A stretch of DNA of 64,000 bases from Chloroflexota bacterium (GCA_016191875.1 JACPVG010000029.1:1-64000); one strand, 5' to 3'; positions 15,582-23,965 are shown, counted from the first letter of the stretch. Numbers and translations: made by a program. Notes: generated from the sequence alone by a model not told the origin.

Positions 15582-16295
15582 ATGCCCCGTCGCGGACCGC
15601 AATTCGAACTTCTGGATTATCTCGCCCGGCAGACGCGTGGCGAGACCGATGGCAATGGTGGGCACCCCACCCACCGCAACGGCGATGACCCTGAGCGCAT
15701 ACCCTCGCTGACCGAGTTGAGCCAGGAATACGACATTTCAATCGCCACGCTGCGTGAGCAATTGGGCGTTGCCCGGGCGCTGGGCCTGGTTGAAGTCCGT
15801 CCCAAGACTGGCATCCGCCGCCTGCCGTATGCCTTTACCCCGGCTGTGCAGGAAAGCCTGTTCTATGCCATCGCCTGCGACCGCCATTATTTCGATCAGT
15901 TTTCCGAATTGCGGAAACACCTCGAGGCCGACTTCTGGTACGAGGCGGTTTCCAAGCTCACACGGGAAGACATCGAGATCCTGAACGCCCTCCTGGCGAG
16001 CGCCGAGGAAAAACTGCGCGCCGAACCCATCCGCCGCCCGCACAGCGAACACCGCGCCCTGCATCTCACTATCTTCCGCCACATCGACAATCCCTTCGTC
16101 ACCGGCCTGCTCGAGGCCTATTGGGCCGCCTATGAGAAAGTCGGGCTCGATCGGCATGAGGATCTTGCCTACCTCAAAGAAGTTTGGGCGTACCATCGCC
16201 AGATGGTTGAGGCCATCAGCGCCCGCGAGGACGAAAGAGGCCACGCCATTCTCATCGAGCACATGGACCTCATCTATCGTCGCCCCGCGGCATGA
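15582..16295 (+). CDS. GntR-superfamily transcriptional regulator, FCD type
   Basis: A 237-residue regulator. The N-terminal winged helix ('PSLTELSQEYDISIATLREQ', about residues 41-60) is followed by a helical FCD ligand-binding domain. Conserved His/metal-region segments are 'HSEHRALHLTIFRHIDNPFV', 'EVWAYHRQMVEAI' and 'ILIEHMDLIY'. The ATG at 15582 has GGAG five bases upstream; an ATG at 15555 lies inside the palindrome and is less likely. FCD regulators usually sense organic acids, which fits the korAB genes 41 nt downstream. Autoregulation through the palindrome at 15545-15558 is plausible. The strong promoter probably drives the whole regulator-korA-korB unit. Confidence 0.88.
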   Translation: MPRRGPQFELLDYLARQTRGETDGNGGHPTHRNGDDPERIPSLTELSQEYDISIATLREQLGVARALGLVEVRPKTGIRRLPYAFTPAVQESLFYAIACDRHYFDQFSELRKHLEADFWYEAVSKLTREDIEILNALLASAEEKLRAEPIRRPHSEHRALHLTIFRHIDNPFVTGLLEAYWAAYEKVGLDRHEDLAYLKEVWAYHRQMVEAISAREDERGHAILIEHMDLIYRRPAA

Positions 16296-16336
16296 CTTGA
16301 TCTCCAGACCACAGTAATTATTCTCAAGGAGCACAA

Positions 16337-18193
16337 ATGACCACCGCATCCTCCAAAACCCGAAAGGCGGCCGTCTCCAAAGCTGGCGGTCAGAAGTTGA
16401 TCGTCAACGACTTTTCGATGACCGTTGCCACCAAGAACGGCTCCGGCAGCCAGACATCCAACGTCACGCTGCTGCGTGCCATGTTCCGCATGGGTATCCC
16501 TGTCGCTGGCAAGAATCTGTTCCCCTCTAACATCCAGGGGCTGCCGACATGGTACACCATCCGGGCCAGCAAGGACGGCTACACGGCGCGTCGCGAAACG
16601 CATGAGATCGTCGTCGCCATGAACGGCGATACCTTTGTGGACGACTTCCGCAACGTTGTGCCCGGGGGCGCGTTCTACTACGCCGACGACCTCAAGTTCG
16701 CTCTTGACCGCGACGATATCGCCATCTATCCCATCCCCGCCAAGAAACTGGCCAAGGAATCCGGCGCGCCGGCGGCGTTGCGCGACTACGTTGCCAACAT
16801 GGCCTACGTGGGCGCGCTGGCCGAGATGATGGATATCAATATGGACAAGATTCGCGCCGCGCTCGATTTCCATTTCAGCGGCCGCGAGAAGCCCATCGCC
16901 CTCAACCTGGGCGTCATCGAAGCCGCGGCCCAGCATGCTCGCGAAACACTCACCAAGGCCGACCCTTACGTCGTGCGTCCGATGAATAAGACCGAAGGCT
17001 ACGTGATGGCCGACGGCAACACCGCCGCGGCGTTGGGCGCGATCTACGGCGGCGTGCAGTTCCTCTCGTGGTATCCGATCACCCCGGCTTCAAGCCTCGC
17101 CGAAGGCGTCAGCGCCTACATCGGCGACCTGCGCGACGACCCGCAGAACCCAGACGAACGTTCCTATGCCATCGTGCAGGCCGAAGACGAGCTGGCTGCG
17201 GCCGGCATGGCCGTGGGCGCAGGGTGGGGCGGCCTGCGCGCCATGACCAGCACCTCCGGCCCCGGCATCAGCCTAATGACTGAGTTCGCCGGCCTGGCCT
17301 ACTATGCCGAAGTGCCCGTCGTCATCTGGGACGTGCAGCGCATGGGGCCCAGCACCGGCCTGCCCACCCGCACCAGCCAGGGCGACGTCAGCATGGTGCA
17401 CTCGCTCGGCCACGGAGATACCGAAACCATCATCCTGCTGCCCGGCTCGGCCAGCGAGTGCTTCGAGTTCGGCTGGAAGGCGTTTGACATTGCGGAGCGG
17501 CTGCAGACGCCGGTCTTCGTCCTCAGCGACCTCGACCTGGGCATGAACCAGTGGATGACGAAACCGTTCGAGTACCCGGACAGCGAGATGGACCGCGGCA
17601 AGGTGCTGTGGGAGAAGGACCTCGACCAGTGGGAGCATAAGCAGCCCTGGGGCCGCTACCTGGATGTGGATAAGGACGGCATCACCTACCGCACCCTGCC
17701 GGGCAACAAGCACCCACGCAGCGCCTACTTTGCGCGCGGCACCGGCCACGATGAGTACGGCCGCTACACCGAGCGCGGCGACGACTGGGAGCGCAACATG
17801 GCGCGCCTCAGCAGGAAATTCAAGACCGCCGTCAGGTACATGCCCAAACCGGAAGTGAAGAAGATGAAGGACGCCAAAGCCGGCATCCTGGCATTCGGTT
17901 CCACGGACCCGGCGATCATCGAGGGGCGCGACCGGCTGATGGAGGGGAAGAAGACGATCAAGACCAACTACCTGCGCCTGCGGGCGATCCCGTTCACCAA
18001 AGAGGTCGGCAAGTTCATCGAAGACAACGACCGGGTGTACGTGGTGGAGATGAACCGCGACGGCCAGCTGCACCAACTGCTGACCGTGGCGTACCCGGAT
18101 CTGGCGACCAAACTGATCTCGGTGGCCAAGAACGATGGCCTGCCATTGAGCGCCCGCTTTGTGGATGAGAGCATCCGCGGCGAGGAGAAATAA
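16337..18193 (+). CDS. korA: 2-oxoacid:ferredoxin oxidoreductase, fused gamma-alpha subunit (KorA-like)
   Basis: Together with KorB it oxidatively decarboxylates a 2-oxoacid, probably 2-oxoglutarate, to the acyl-CoA with ferredoxin as acceptor, or runs the reverse in anaerobes. The gamma domain occupies about residues 20-190 ('GSGSQTSNVTLLRAMFRMGI', 'KNLFPSNIQGLPTWY'). The pyrimidine-binding alpha domain starts at about 220 ('FLSWYPITPASSLAEG'). 'EDELAAAGMAVGAGWGGLRA' and 'TSTSGPGISLM' follow. The length of 618 is right for the fused form. AAGGAG precedes the start. Two bases separate it from korB. Substrate preference between 2-oxoglutarate and pyruvate is inferred from the two-subunit layout. 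Confidence 0.92.
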   Translation: MTTASSKTRKAAVSKAGGQKLIVNDFSMTVATKNGSGSQTSNVTLLRAMFRMGIPVAGKNLFPSNIQGLPTWYTIRASKDGYTARRETHEIVVAMNGDTFVDDFRNVVPGGAFYYADDLKFALDRDDIAIYPIPAKKLAKESGAPAALRDYVANMAYVGALAEMMDINMDKIRAALDFHFSGREKPIALNLGVIEAAAQHARETLTKADPYVVRPMNKTEGYVMADGNTAAALGAIYGGVQFLSWYPITPASSLAEGVSAYIGDLRDDPQNPDERSYAIVQAEDELAAAGMAVGAGWGGLRAMTSTSGPGISLMTEFAGLAYYAEVPVVIWDVQRMGPSTGLPTRTSQGDVSMVHSLGHGDTETIILLPGSASECFEFGWKAFDIAERLQTPVFVLSDLDLGMNQWMTKPFEYPDSEMDRGKVLWEKDLDQWEHKQPWGRYLDVDKDGITYRTLPGNKHPRSAYFARGTGHDEYGRYTERGDDWERNMARLSRKFKTAVRYMPKPEVKKMKDAKAGILAFGSTDPAIIEGRDRLMEGKKTIKTNYLRLRAIPFTKEVGKFIEDNDRVYVVEMNRDGQLHQLLTVAYPDLATKLISVAKNDGLPLSARFVDESIRGEEK

Positions 18194-18195
18194 CC

Positions 18196-19245
18196 ATGAC
18201 TGAGACAAACGGAAACACTGCCGTGAAGGGCCAGAACGCGGTGGGACTGGCGAAGAACGACTACCGCGGCGCGCCGACGACGTTGTGCGCCGGCTGCGGC
18301 CACAACTCGATCGCCAACCAGGTCGTCGCCATGGCCTACGAATTGAACATCGTGCCGGAGGATATGATCAAGTTTTCCGGCATCGGGTGTTCGAGCAAAA
18401 GCCCGACGTATTTCCTGAGCCGCTCGTTCGGGTTCAACAGCCTGCACGGGCGCATGCCGAGCGTGGCGACCGGGGCGCTGTTCGCCGACCACACGCTGAA
18501 GGGCCTGGCGGTGAGCGGCGACGGCGACACGACCAACATCGGCATGGGGCAGTTCAAGCACATCATGCGCCGCAACGTACCGATGGTCTACATCGTGGAG
18601 AACAACGGCGTGTATGGGTTGACGAAGGGCCAGTTCTCGGCCACGGCCGAGATGGGCCTGAAGCTCAAGTCGCAGGGCGTGAACGAGTTCATGCCGGTGG
18701 ATGTGGTGACGGAGGCCCTGACCTCGCACGCCACCTTCATCGCCCGGTCGTTCGCGGGCGACGCTTCGCAGGTGAAGGAACTCATCAAGGCCGCCCTGAG
18801 CCATAACGGCATCGCGGTGCTGGACATCATCAGCCCGTGCGTGACGTTCAACAATGATGACGACGCGCGGCATTCGTATGGCTGGGCGAAGGAGCACGAG
18901 GAGCCGCTGCACGATTTCACCTTCGTGCCGTTCGAGGAAGAGATCACGGCGGATTACGAGCCGGGGGGCACGACGACGGTGACGATGCACGACGGTTCGA
19001 AAATCGTGCTGAAGAAGACGGAGCGGGATTACGACCCGACCGACCGGTACGCGGCGTTGCGCACGGTGCAGGAAACCTACGAGCAGGAGATGCTGCTGAC
19101 CGGGCTGATCTATGTGGATACCAGCCGCCAGTCTTTGTGGGACATTTACAAGCTGCCCAAGGGGCGGGGCCTGAACCGGTTGACGGCGAAGGACCTGCGG
19201 CCGAGCAGGGCGAGCATCAAGAAGGTCAACGATATGATGTTTTAG
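18196..19245 (+). CDS. korB: 2-oxoacid:ferredoxin oxidoreductase beta subunit (KorB-like)
   Basis: Thiamine-pyrophosphate-binding catalytic subunit. 'TTLCAGCGHNSIANQVV' (about residues 28-44) is the Cys/His start of the domain. 'RMPSVATGALFADHTLKGLA' and the TPP/Mg signature 'VSGDGDTTNIGMGQFKHIMR...ENNGVYGLTKGQ' follow. The 349-residue length is typical. It lacks the extra ferredoxin domain found in some pyruvate synthases, so electrons go to a separate ferredoxin. It is cotranscribed with korA, and the unit ends at the strong terminator at 19272-19308. Confidence 0.93.
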   Translation: MTETNGNTAVKGQNAVGLAKNDYRGAPTTLCAGCGHNSIANQVVAMAYELNIVPEDMIKFSGIGCSSKSPTYFLSRSFGFNSLHGRMPSVATGALFADHTLKGLAVSGDGDTTNIGMGQFKHIMRRNVPMVYIVENNGVYGLTKGQFSATAEMGLKLKSQGVNEFMPVDVVTEALTSHATFIARSFAGDASQVKELIKAALSHNGIAVLDIISPCVTFNNDDDARHSYGWAKEHEEPLHDFTFVPFEEEITADYEPGGTTTVTMHDGSKIVLKKTERDYDPTDRYAALRTVQETYEQEMLLTGLIYVDTSRQSLWDIYKLPKGRGLNRLTAKDLRPSRASIKKVNDMMF

Positions 19246-19271
19246 GCCGGGGCGGCCTGTTGCAGATGCCA

Positions 19272-19308
19272 AGACCTCCGGTTTCTTTGGGAAATCGGAG
19301 GTCTTTTC
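19272..19308 (+). terminator. Rho-independent terminator after korB
   Basis: A 15-position stem (19272-19286 with 19292-19306, outer part AAGACCTCC/GGAGGTCTT) with a 5-nt loop runs into TTTT. It lies 27 nt after the korB stop. Confidence 0.9.
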
Positions 19309-19344
19309 TGTTAATGGTGCAAAACCCCCCTCCCCCCTGGCATA

Positions 19345-19422
19345 AAATGCACCAAAACGGGCAAATTGTGCACCATTTTGGTAGATTCGATGCATTGTTT
19401 TGGAGGTTTGGTGCATCATTTT
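19345..19422. repeat. Cluster of TGCACCA/TGGTGCA motifs
   Basis: Three motif copies on alternating strands: ATGCACCAAAAC near 19348, GTGCACCATTTT near 19368 and GTTTGGTGCAT near 19407. The first and last form an interrupted inverted repeat. No gene covers the area. It could be a protein-binding cluster or a decayed element end. Confidence 0.4.
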
Positions 19423-19506
19423 CAGGACGGAGTGGTCATTTTGAGGCGTGATCATGGAGGGTGGAGCCGACGCGGCTGGCGCTGTGAAGAGGAAACTACT
19501 CGCGAG

Positions 19507-19611
19507 ATTTCCTTCACTCCGTTCAGGACAGGCTTTTGGTCGGGCGAGGGGGAGTCTTTCTTCGAAGATGAGAATGCCCTCCCTCAGAATGACAGTAAGG
19601 GTTGGGTTGGT
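19507..19611. repeat. Dispersed element, copy 1 of a direct pair
   Basis: Starts with a CCTTCACTCCGTTCAGGACAGG segment, passes GGTCGGGCGAG and GGGGAGTCTT-like blocks, and ends CCCTCCCTCAGAATGACAGT followed by GGGTTGG. It is a diverged direct repeat of 19650-19750. The first segment matches the in-frame insert in the EamA gene at 24302-24332. Confidence 0.7.
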
Positions 19612-19649
19612 CATCTTGTGACGCCAATGTGCAAGGGGATTCTGGAGGA

Positions 19650-19750
19650 TTCCCTTCGACTACGCTCAGGCAGGCTTTGGTCGGGCGAGCGGGGAGTCTT
19701 CCGGCGAGAGGGAGGACGCCCTCCCTCAGAATGACAGTACGGGTTGGTTG
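19650..19750. repeat. Dispersed element, copy 2 of a direct pair
   Basis: Same block order as 19507-19611: CCTTCGACTACGCTCAGGC, GGTCGGGCGAG, GGGGAGTCTT, CCCTCCCTCAGAATGACAGT, GGGTTGG. It lies in the 525-bp gap between korB and the RepA-like gene, with no supported ORF. Confidence 0.7.
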
Positions 19751-19770
19751 GGCTATGACTGTCTTCCCGG

Positions 19771-21171
19771 TCAGGAGACAAAGTAGAGATGATCGCGACG
19801 AAGCAGGTGCTTCTGATTCATCAAACGAGTAAGCGAGCTATTGATGGAGTTTGGCGAAATGTGGGGGAGGGCGGCGTGGAGGGCGCGGCGGGAGGCTGGG
19901 CCGTGGAGAACGAGGTGATTGAGAATCTGGGTGGGGACGGTGTGGGCGCTGCGGGAGGCGGCGCAGGCGGGGTCGGTATCCGTGAGGAGGTGGAACTGGA
20001 CGAGGTCCGGGCGCGAGCCGGGCGGGTGGACGTGGAAGCGGGCGGCAAAGCGCTGACCGGCGGCGGAACGGGTCTTGGGGGTTTCGGCGTGAAGGATGGG
20101 GGTGTGGGGATTGCTCTGGACGAGAAGCATGGTATCCACCAGGCCTTTGAGGTGGGAGACACCGCGATAGTGGCCGCGTTTGTTGAGGTGATGAACGAGG
20201 ACGATGGCAATGCCGAGGTCGAGGGCGACGCCGCGCAGTTGGGCGATAGTCTGCTGGAGGGCGTGGAGGTCGTTTTCCGGGCCGGGCGAGCCGAGGTGGA
20301 GGAGGGGGTCGAAGATGACGAGGCCGGCATTGTGGCGGAGGGCGGCGTGGGCGAGGAGGTCGGCTTCTTCTTGGGCGGGGAAGTTCCAGCGGGTGAAGGA
20401 GGCGAAGTGCAGGGGTGGAACTGCGGCGACAGCGAGGCCGCGCTGGAGGAGGGAGATGCGGTGGTGAACGGCATCGTGGCCGAGGTCGTTCTCAAAATAG
20501 AGGACGGGGGTGGACTGGACGGGGCGGCCGAGCCAGGGGAGGCCGAGGGCGACATGCAGGGCGAGGTGGAGGAGGAGGAAGGTCTTTTTGGAGGCGGAGT
20601 CGCCGACGATGAGGGAGAGTTCGCCGGAACGGATGAGGTCGTGGACGACCCAGGGCTGGTCTTCGGGCGGGGCGGCGCCGACGGCAAGGGTGTTGAGGTT
20701 GAGGCGGTAGTTGTATTGGGCGCGGAGGGCCGTGTTGTAGATGAGAGGGCCATGATGCACCTGGAGGCGCGGGCCGAAGGCGGAATCCGGGCCGGCGGGG
20801 GCGCCGGGATTGGAGAAGGAGTCGTAGAATTCGCGGGGGACCTCGGGGGCGGAGGGGTTGGGGAAGGGGGCGTTCATGGCGGCGTGGTATTCGGCCCAGA
20901 AGTCGGCGGCGCGCTTTTCCTCGGAGGGCTTGCCGTCGTGGCCGTCCGGGTGGTCTGAATCGTCGAGGTCGTCGAGGTCGTCGAAATCGTCTGGTTCGTC
21001 CAGGTCGTCTAATTTGTCTAATTCGTCCGAGTCGTCTGAAACGCCGGGTTGGGAGGAGGCGTTTGATCGGGCGGCTGCGACGGCGCGGGCGGCGGCGAGG
21101 AGGGCGGCAGCGGTGGAGGGGTCTGAGTCGTCGAGAATGGAGCCGGTGAAGGGGGAGGTTTCTTCGGGCAT
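19771..21171 (-). CDS. RepA-like (AAA_25/RecA-fold) ATPase with acidic N-terminus
   Basis: A 466-residue protein. The N-terminal third is disordered and acidic, with an Asp-Asp-Leu repeat (about residues 43-78). The RecA-fold ATPase follows, with Walker A 'VGDSASKKTFLLLHLALHV' (about 190-208), 'VLYFENDLG' and Walker B 'GLVIFDPLLHLGS'. The sensor region 'AIVLVHHLNKRGHYRGVSHL' matches plasmid RepA or phage helicase/primase-associated ATPases. The C-terminus looks like a winged helix ('ILNHLVLHGPASRRALHAAL'). Such genes belong to plasmids, phages and integrated elements. The gene lies alone between repeats and no integrase is seen, so it may be a remnant of a mobile element. Start at the only good ATG. 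Confidence 0.8.
   Translation of the reverse strand: MPEETSPFTGSILDDSDPSTAAALLAAARAVAAARSNASSQPGVSDDSDELDKLDDLDEPDDFDDLDDLDDSDHPDGHDGKPSEEKRAADFWAEYHAAMNAPFPNPSAPEVPREFYDSFSNPGAPAGPDSAFGPRLQVHHGPLIYNTALRAQYNYRLNLNTLAVGAAPPEDQPWVVHDLIRSGELSLIVGDSASKKTFLLLHLALHVALGLPWLGRPVQSTPVLYFENDLGHDAVHHRISLLQRGLAVAAVPPLHFASFTRWNFPAQEEADLLAHAALRHNAGLVIFDPLLHLGSPGPENDLHALQQTIAQLRGVALDLGIAIVLVHHLNKRGHYRGVSHLKGLVDTMLLVQSNPHTPILHAETPKTRSAAGQRFAARFHVHPPGSRPDLVQFHLLTDTDPACAASRSAHTVPTQILNHLVLHGPASRRALHAALPHISPNSINSSLTRLMNQKHLLRRDHLYFVS
20955..21050. repeat. GTC/GAG-type codon repeat within the RepA-like gene
   Basis: A run of near-identical trinucleotides (GTCGTCGAG and variants on the plus strand) encodes the Asp-rich, Leu-spaced linker. 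The length may vary between strains by slippage in units of three. Confidence 0.7.
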
Positions 21172-21383
21172 GGGGAAGTCAGTGAATCACAGATTACGCA
21201 GAACGCTCAGATTGCGCAGAAGGGCGCAGGTTCTTTTGACCCCGCCCTGGCGATGATAAAGATACCACCGAGGGCGGCGGATGGGTGGAAAAAAGGGGAA
21301 ATGTAAAGGGGGTGGATTGAAGACGATTGATTGAAGATTGCAGATTGTTGATTGAAGAATGCTGATTTGCCCGGCCGCGCCGC
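21172..21383. other. Gap upstream of the RepA-like gene
   Basis: Contains an ATCACAGATTACGCAGA-type repeat (about 21187-21225) and AT-rich GATTGAAGATTG direct repeats (about 21317-21358). No gene is seen. Confidence 0.5.
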
Positions 21384-21395
21384 TATAATAGTGCC
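21384..21395 (+). promoter_or_regulatory. -10 promoter for a leaderless mRNA (ORF at 21396)
   Basis: TATAAT (21384-21389) ends six bases before the ATG at 21396. Confidence 0.5.
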
Positions 21396-21701
21396 ATGAA
21401 GCCGGGCGATTTTACAGGGAGTTTACAGGTGCGGGAAAAAGTGCGGCAAGACAGCATCTATAGTCCGAGATTGGGGCGGTTCGTGCAGCCGGACTGCATT
21501 TCCCAAACCTCACCATGCCGCAATACTTCACCCGACTTTGAAGTCCATCAAACTTGGTATCCCGACTTCACATATGTGATTACTTATGTATTCGAATGGA
21601 ATGAGTATGGCGAGTTAGGTATTCTTGTTTTGGGAAACGGGCCGTTCGCGGTTGAATGTGTTCCTTATTCGAACTGCGGGCTTCCGGGATATGAACCCTA
21701 A
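21396..21701 (+). CDS. Short ORF with an RHS-core scrap
   Basis: A 101-residue ORF. Near its start it contains 'YSPRLGRFVQPD' (about residues 22-33), the highly conserved motif of RHS/YD-repeat core domains, normally found at the end of proteins over 1000 residues long. Nothing else of an RHS protein is present, and the rest matches nothing I recognise. It could be a displaced C-terminal tip of an RHS toxin gene, with the following 60 or so residues being a variable tip, or a pseudogene fragment that gained a promoter. Base composition is more AT-rich than neighbouring chromosomal genes. It overlaps the possible upstream extension of the next gene. Confidence 0.5.
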   Translation: MKPGDFTGSLQVREKVRQDSIYSPRLGRFVQPDCISQTSPCRNTSPDFEVHQTWYPDFTYVITYVFEWNEYGELGILVLGNGPFAVECVPYSNCGLPGYEP

Positions 21702-21723
21702 GCCCCCACAGGAGCCCAAAAAG

Positions 21724-23118
21724 ATGAGGGTTGGCATAGTTCTGCTTCTCTCTCCTATCTCTCTCTTGCTATGGTCTTGCGCAAATCCACAAGAAATCGC
21801 TGCGATTGAGCAACCACAGGCGCAATCAACTGCTGCAGCCTCGGTGACTGCAAGTGGATTTGACTCCGGGCTGCGTTACGCTACAGCCACGCCAACATTT
21901 TCCGAAGTTGAACTAACTCGGAATGCGGTACCAACTCACCCACCGCTGTCAACGCCCATAGCTACTCCAGTGGTTTTTGAAGACGGGTATTTGTTGTATG
22001 CTTTCCTCTTCCAATCTGGTCTACGAGTCTATTCAATTGGACCTACTACTGGTCAAGCAACACTTTCCCCCCTCAGTGCTTATGAGTTGGCAGGTGGTGC
22101 CGCTAATTCCAACAATACTGGCCCGGGTCAAGCCTTTGCAATAGCGTTTGCTAGATCCTCGCCAGTCGTTGCTTATTGGATTATTGGCCAACCCGGGAGA
22201 TTGTGGTTATCTAGTCTAGACATGTCAGAACAGAAGATAATATTTGAAGATATGGCGGAGGAGTATCCAAACAACCCGCAGAATTACGGGAGAACACAAC
22301 TCACCTGGATCATGAACGACAAGTTTCTACTACTGGATGTGTACGAACGCCCTGAACTCACCCTCTTGTATTCGGTGGAAACTGATTCGACGACCTCTTT
22401 TCCGTATCTCTGTGACCGGGTCGCATTATCGCCCAAAACTGAGACCCCTTCGCTTTGGTGTTTGGGAATCGATGGTCACCCCGGTTACTTGGTATTGGAA
22501 CCAAATGGGGAATTGTGGCAATCTACCAGCGAACCTTCGGAAGTAATCGCTAGCCAGCCATCAGAGGGCTTCACAGAATGGGATTGGATGGCATCCGGTC
22601 AATTCGTCTACTTTGACTACACACGAGGGAGTGGTCAACTGGCGGTTCTGGATGGTGGTAGGACTAGGCATCTACCGATTTTGGGTTTTGCGAACTTCGC
22701 GACTAAAAACCTCATCCGCTTGAGTGTCTGGTACTACTCTATGCCGACAGTGGCCTCGTCAGGAGGAATATCGCCGAGAGTCTTGGTCTATGGACAACCC
22801 CTGGAACCAAGCATTTGCCCGCCGCTGAAGATTGCCGATACAGTCTTTGAGGAGGGTCCATGCTGGTTGGTCGTAGATATCGAAACGGGTCAGATTGTCT
22901 GGTCTATCAGCGACCTGCTGAACTTACCAGAGTTTGCCCTTTCGGTTGGCATTGACATCAATGGTTTTTCGCCTCCGAAACTAAGTAGGGATGGCGAACT
23001 CCTCGTCACCTACGATCTGTTCTACAATGACTCTACTTATGTTATTAGCCTAGACACGCAACAGGTGATTTCGTATTTCCAAAACTACTCTGAGGCTTAT
23101 CATATTTACAAACCTTAG
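21724..23118 (+). CDS. Lipoprotein of unknown function, AT-richer than surroundings
   Basis: The frame opens at 21625, but the ATG at 21724 has AGGAG nine bases upstream and yields a clear lipoprotein signal 'MRVGIVLLLSPISLLLWSC', with the lipobox Cys at residue 19. After a Gln/Ala/Thr-rich linker there is a roughly 400-residue domain rich in strands, with repeated 'YLVLEPNGEL' and 'LLDVYERPELTLLYS' type blades. It looks like a beta-propeller, as in TolB-like surface proteins. Base composition and codon choice are more AT-rich than the flanking genes, suggesting acquisition with the RHS scrap. No enzymatic motif is recognised. Confidence 0.75.
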   Translation: MRVGIVLLLSPISLLLWSCANPQEIAAIEQPQAQSTAAASVTASGFDSGLRYATATPTFSEVELTRNAVPTHPPLSTPIATPVVFEDGYLLYAFLFQSGLRVYSIGPTTGQATLSPLSAYELAGGAANSNNTGPGQAFAIAFARSSPVVAYWIIGQPGRLWLSSLDMSEQKIIFEDMAEEYPNNPQNYGRTQLTWIMNDKFLLLDVYERPELTLLYSVETDSTTSFPYLCDRVALSPKTETPSLWCLGIDGHPGYLVLEPNGELWQSTSEPSEVIASQPSEGFTEWDWMASGQFVYFDYTRGSGQLAVLDGGRTRHLPILGFANFATKNLIRLSVWYYSMPTVASSGGISPRVLVYGQPLEPSICPPLKIADTVFEEGPCWLVVDIETGQIVWSISDLLNLPEFALSVGIDINGFSPPKLSRDGELLVTYDLFYNDSTYVISLDTQQVISYFQNYSEAYHIYKP

Positions 23119-23180
23119 ATAGTTTCTGGCGATTCTGATAGTGATAGCACCGATGCCCGCATCTCAGTAGACGCCCCAGT

Positions 23181-23213
23181 AAAATCCCGTTTACAAAGAT
23201 TTACACGGGTTTT
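23181..23213 (+). terminator. Probable terminator after the lipoprotein gene
   Basis: AAAA-t-CCCGT (23181-23190) pairs with ACGGGTTTT (23205-23213) with one bulged base and a 14-nt loop, about 60 nt after the stop. It is followed by ACACGCC, so the T-tract is short. Confidence 0.5.
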
Positions 23214-23277
23214 ACACGCCGGAGATTCGAGACGAATACGCGAGTGGCAAAATAGGGTTGGCGCCCCCTACAAGAAG

Positions 23278-23323
23278 GGCGAATGCCAAAGGCATTCGCC
23301 TAGAGTTGGGCAAAGCCCAACTC
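23278..23323. repeat. Twin AAA-loop hairpins
   Basis: Two adjacent perfect hairpins with AAA loops: GGCGAATGCC/GGCATTCGCC (23278-23300) and GAGTTGGGC/GCCCAACTC (23303-23323). The second motif recurs inside the 10062-10190 element. The rest of the 23.1-23.5 kb gap has another hairpin (GCGGGC/GCCCGC near 23470) and no gene. Confidence 0.7.
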
Positions 23324-23560
23324 CATCGCTTAGCATCTGGCGGCCGTGTGGCGAGCCTCTGCTTGTTGCCGTGACCGCGTGAAATAGAATGAAGCGTAGG
23401 GTTATGCCGCCAGGGACGTAATCCTGCCAGCCTATCCAACGGGAGGGTGGGGTTGATGAGTCGCGGCGGGCTAAGGCCCGCTATGTGAGGGCAATTGACT
23501 CAAGGAAAACAGCACCCCCTAATTTCGGGGTGGGGGGTGAATAGGGGCGGGCGAGAGGGG

Positions 23561-23965
23561 CTACTCGCCCCTGTCATCGGGCAAGTGGCTGGGGTCGAGG
23601 GCACCGGTGTTCAGCGAGGCATCCAGCCGAGAAATCTCCGGTTTGTAGAGGGTGTGCCCGGCGGGGAGGTCCTGTACGTCCACGCGGAAGACCATTTCGA
23701 TCTGGCCGGCGAGGGTGATGATGTCGCCGGGGACGAGGAGTTTCTGGACGACGGGGCGGTGATTGACGTCCGTGCCGCCGGAGGAGTTCAGGTCGGTGAT
23801 GAGGAAGTTGCCGCTGGAGAGACTGATGCGGGCGTGGGTGCGCGAGATGCGCAGGTCGTTGAGGATGAGGTCGCAATCGGCGGCGCGGCCGATGGTGGTC
23901 TCGCCCTTTTCGAGGGGGAAGACTTCGGTGTCGTTGAGGACAAGATAGCCGTAAGGAGGCTGCAT
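23561..23965 (-). CDS. FHA-domain protein
   Basis: A 134-residue phosphothreonine-binding forkhead-associated protein. The core signature is 'KGETTIGRAADCDLILNDLR', followed by 'ISRTHARIS' (about residues 18-46) and 'LNSSGGTDVN'. These are the Gly-Arg, Ser-His and Asn positions that contact the phosphopeptide. The short C-terminal tail adds no other domain, so it is likely a stand-alone adaptor for Ser/Thr kinase signalling. ATG 23965 is preferred: a TATAAT (minus strand, 23973-23978) ends seven bases before it. The upstream ATG at 23974 is embedded in that hexamer and could not be transcribed. Confidence 0.9.
   Translation of the reverse strand: MQPPYGYLVLNDTEVFPLEKGETTIGRAADCDLILNDLRISRTHARISLSSGNFLITDLNSSGGTDVNHRPVVQKLLVPGDIITLAGQIEMVFRVDVQDLPAGHTLYKPEISRLDASLNTGALDPSHLPDDRGE

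Noticed and set aside
17968-19614. 548-residue minus-strand ORF
   Set aside because: Antisense to korA/korB, which carry clear family motifs; the ORF is Arg/His-rich and has no domain, typical of a shadow frame in GC-rich DNA.
19771-21171. Chromosomal replication origin region
   Set aside because: RepA-like ATPase alone is not evidence; no dnaA, DnaA-box cluster or iterons were seen.
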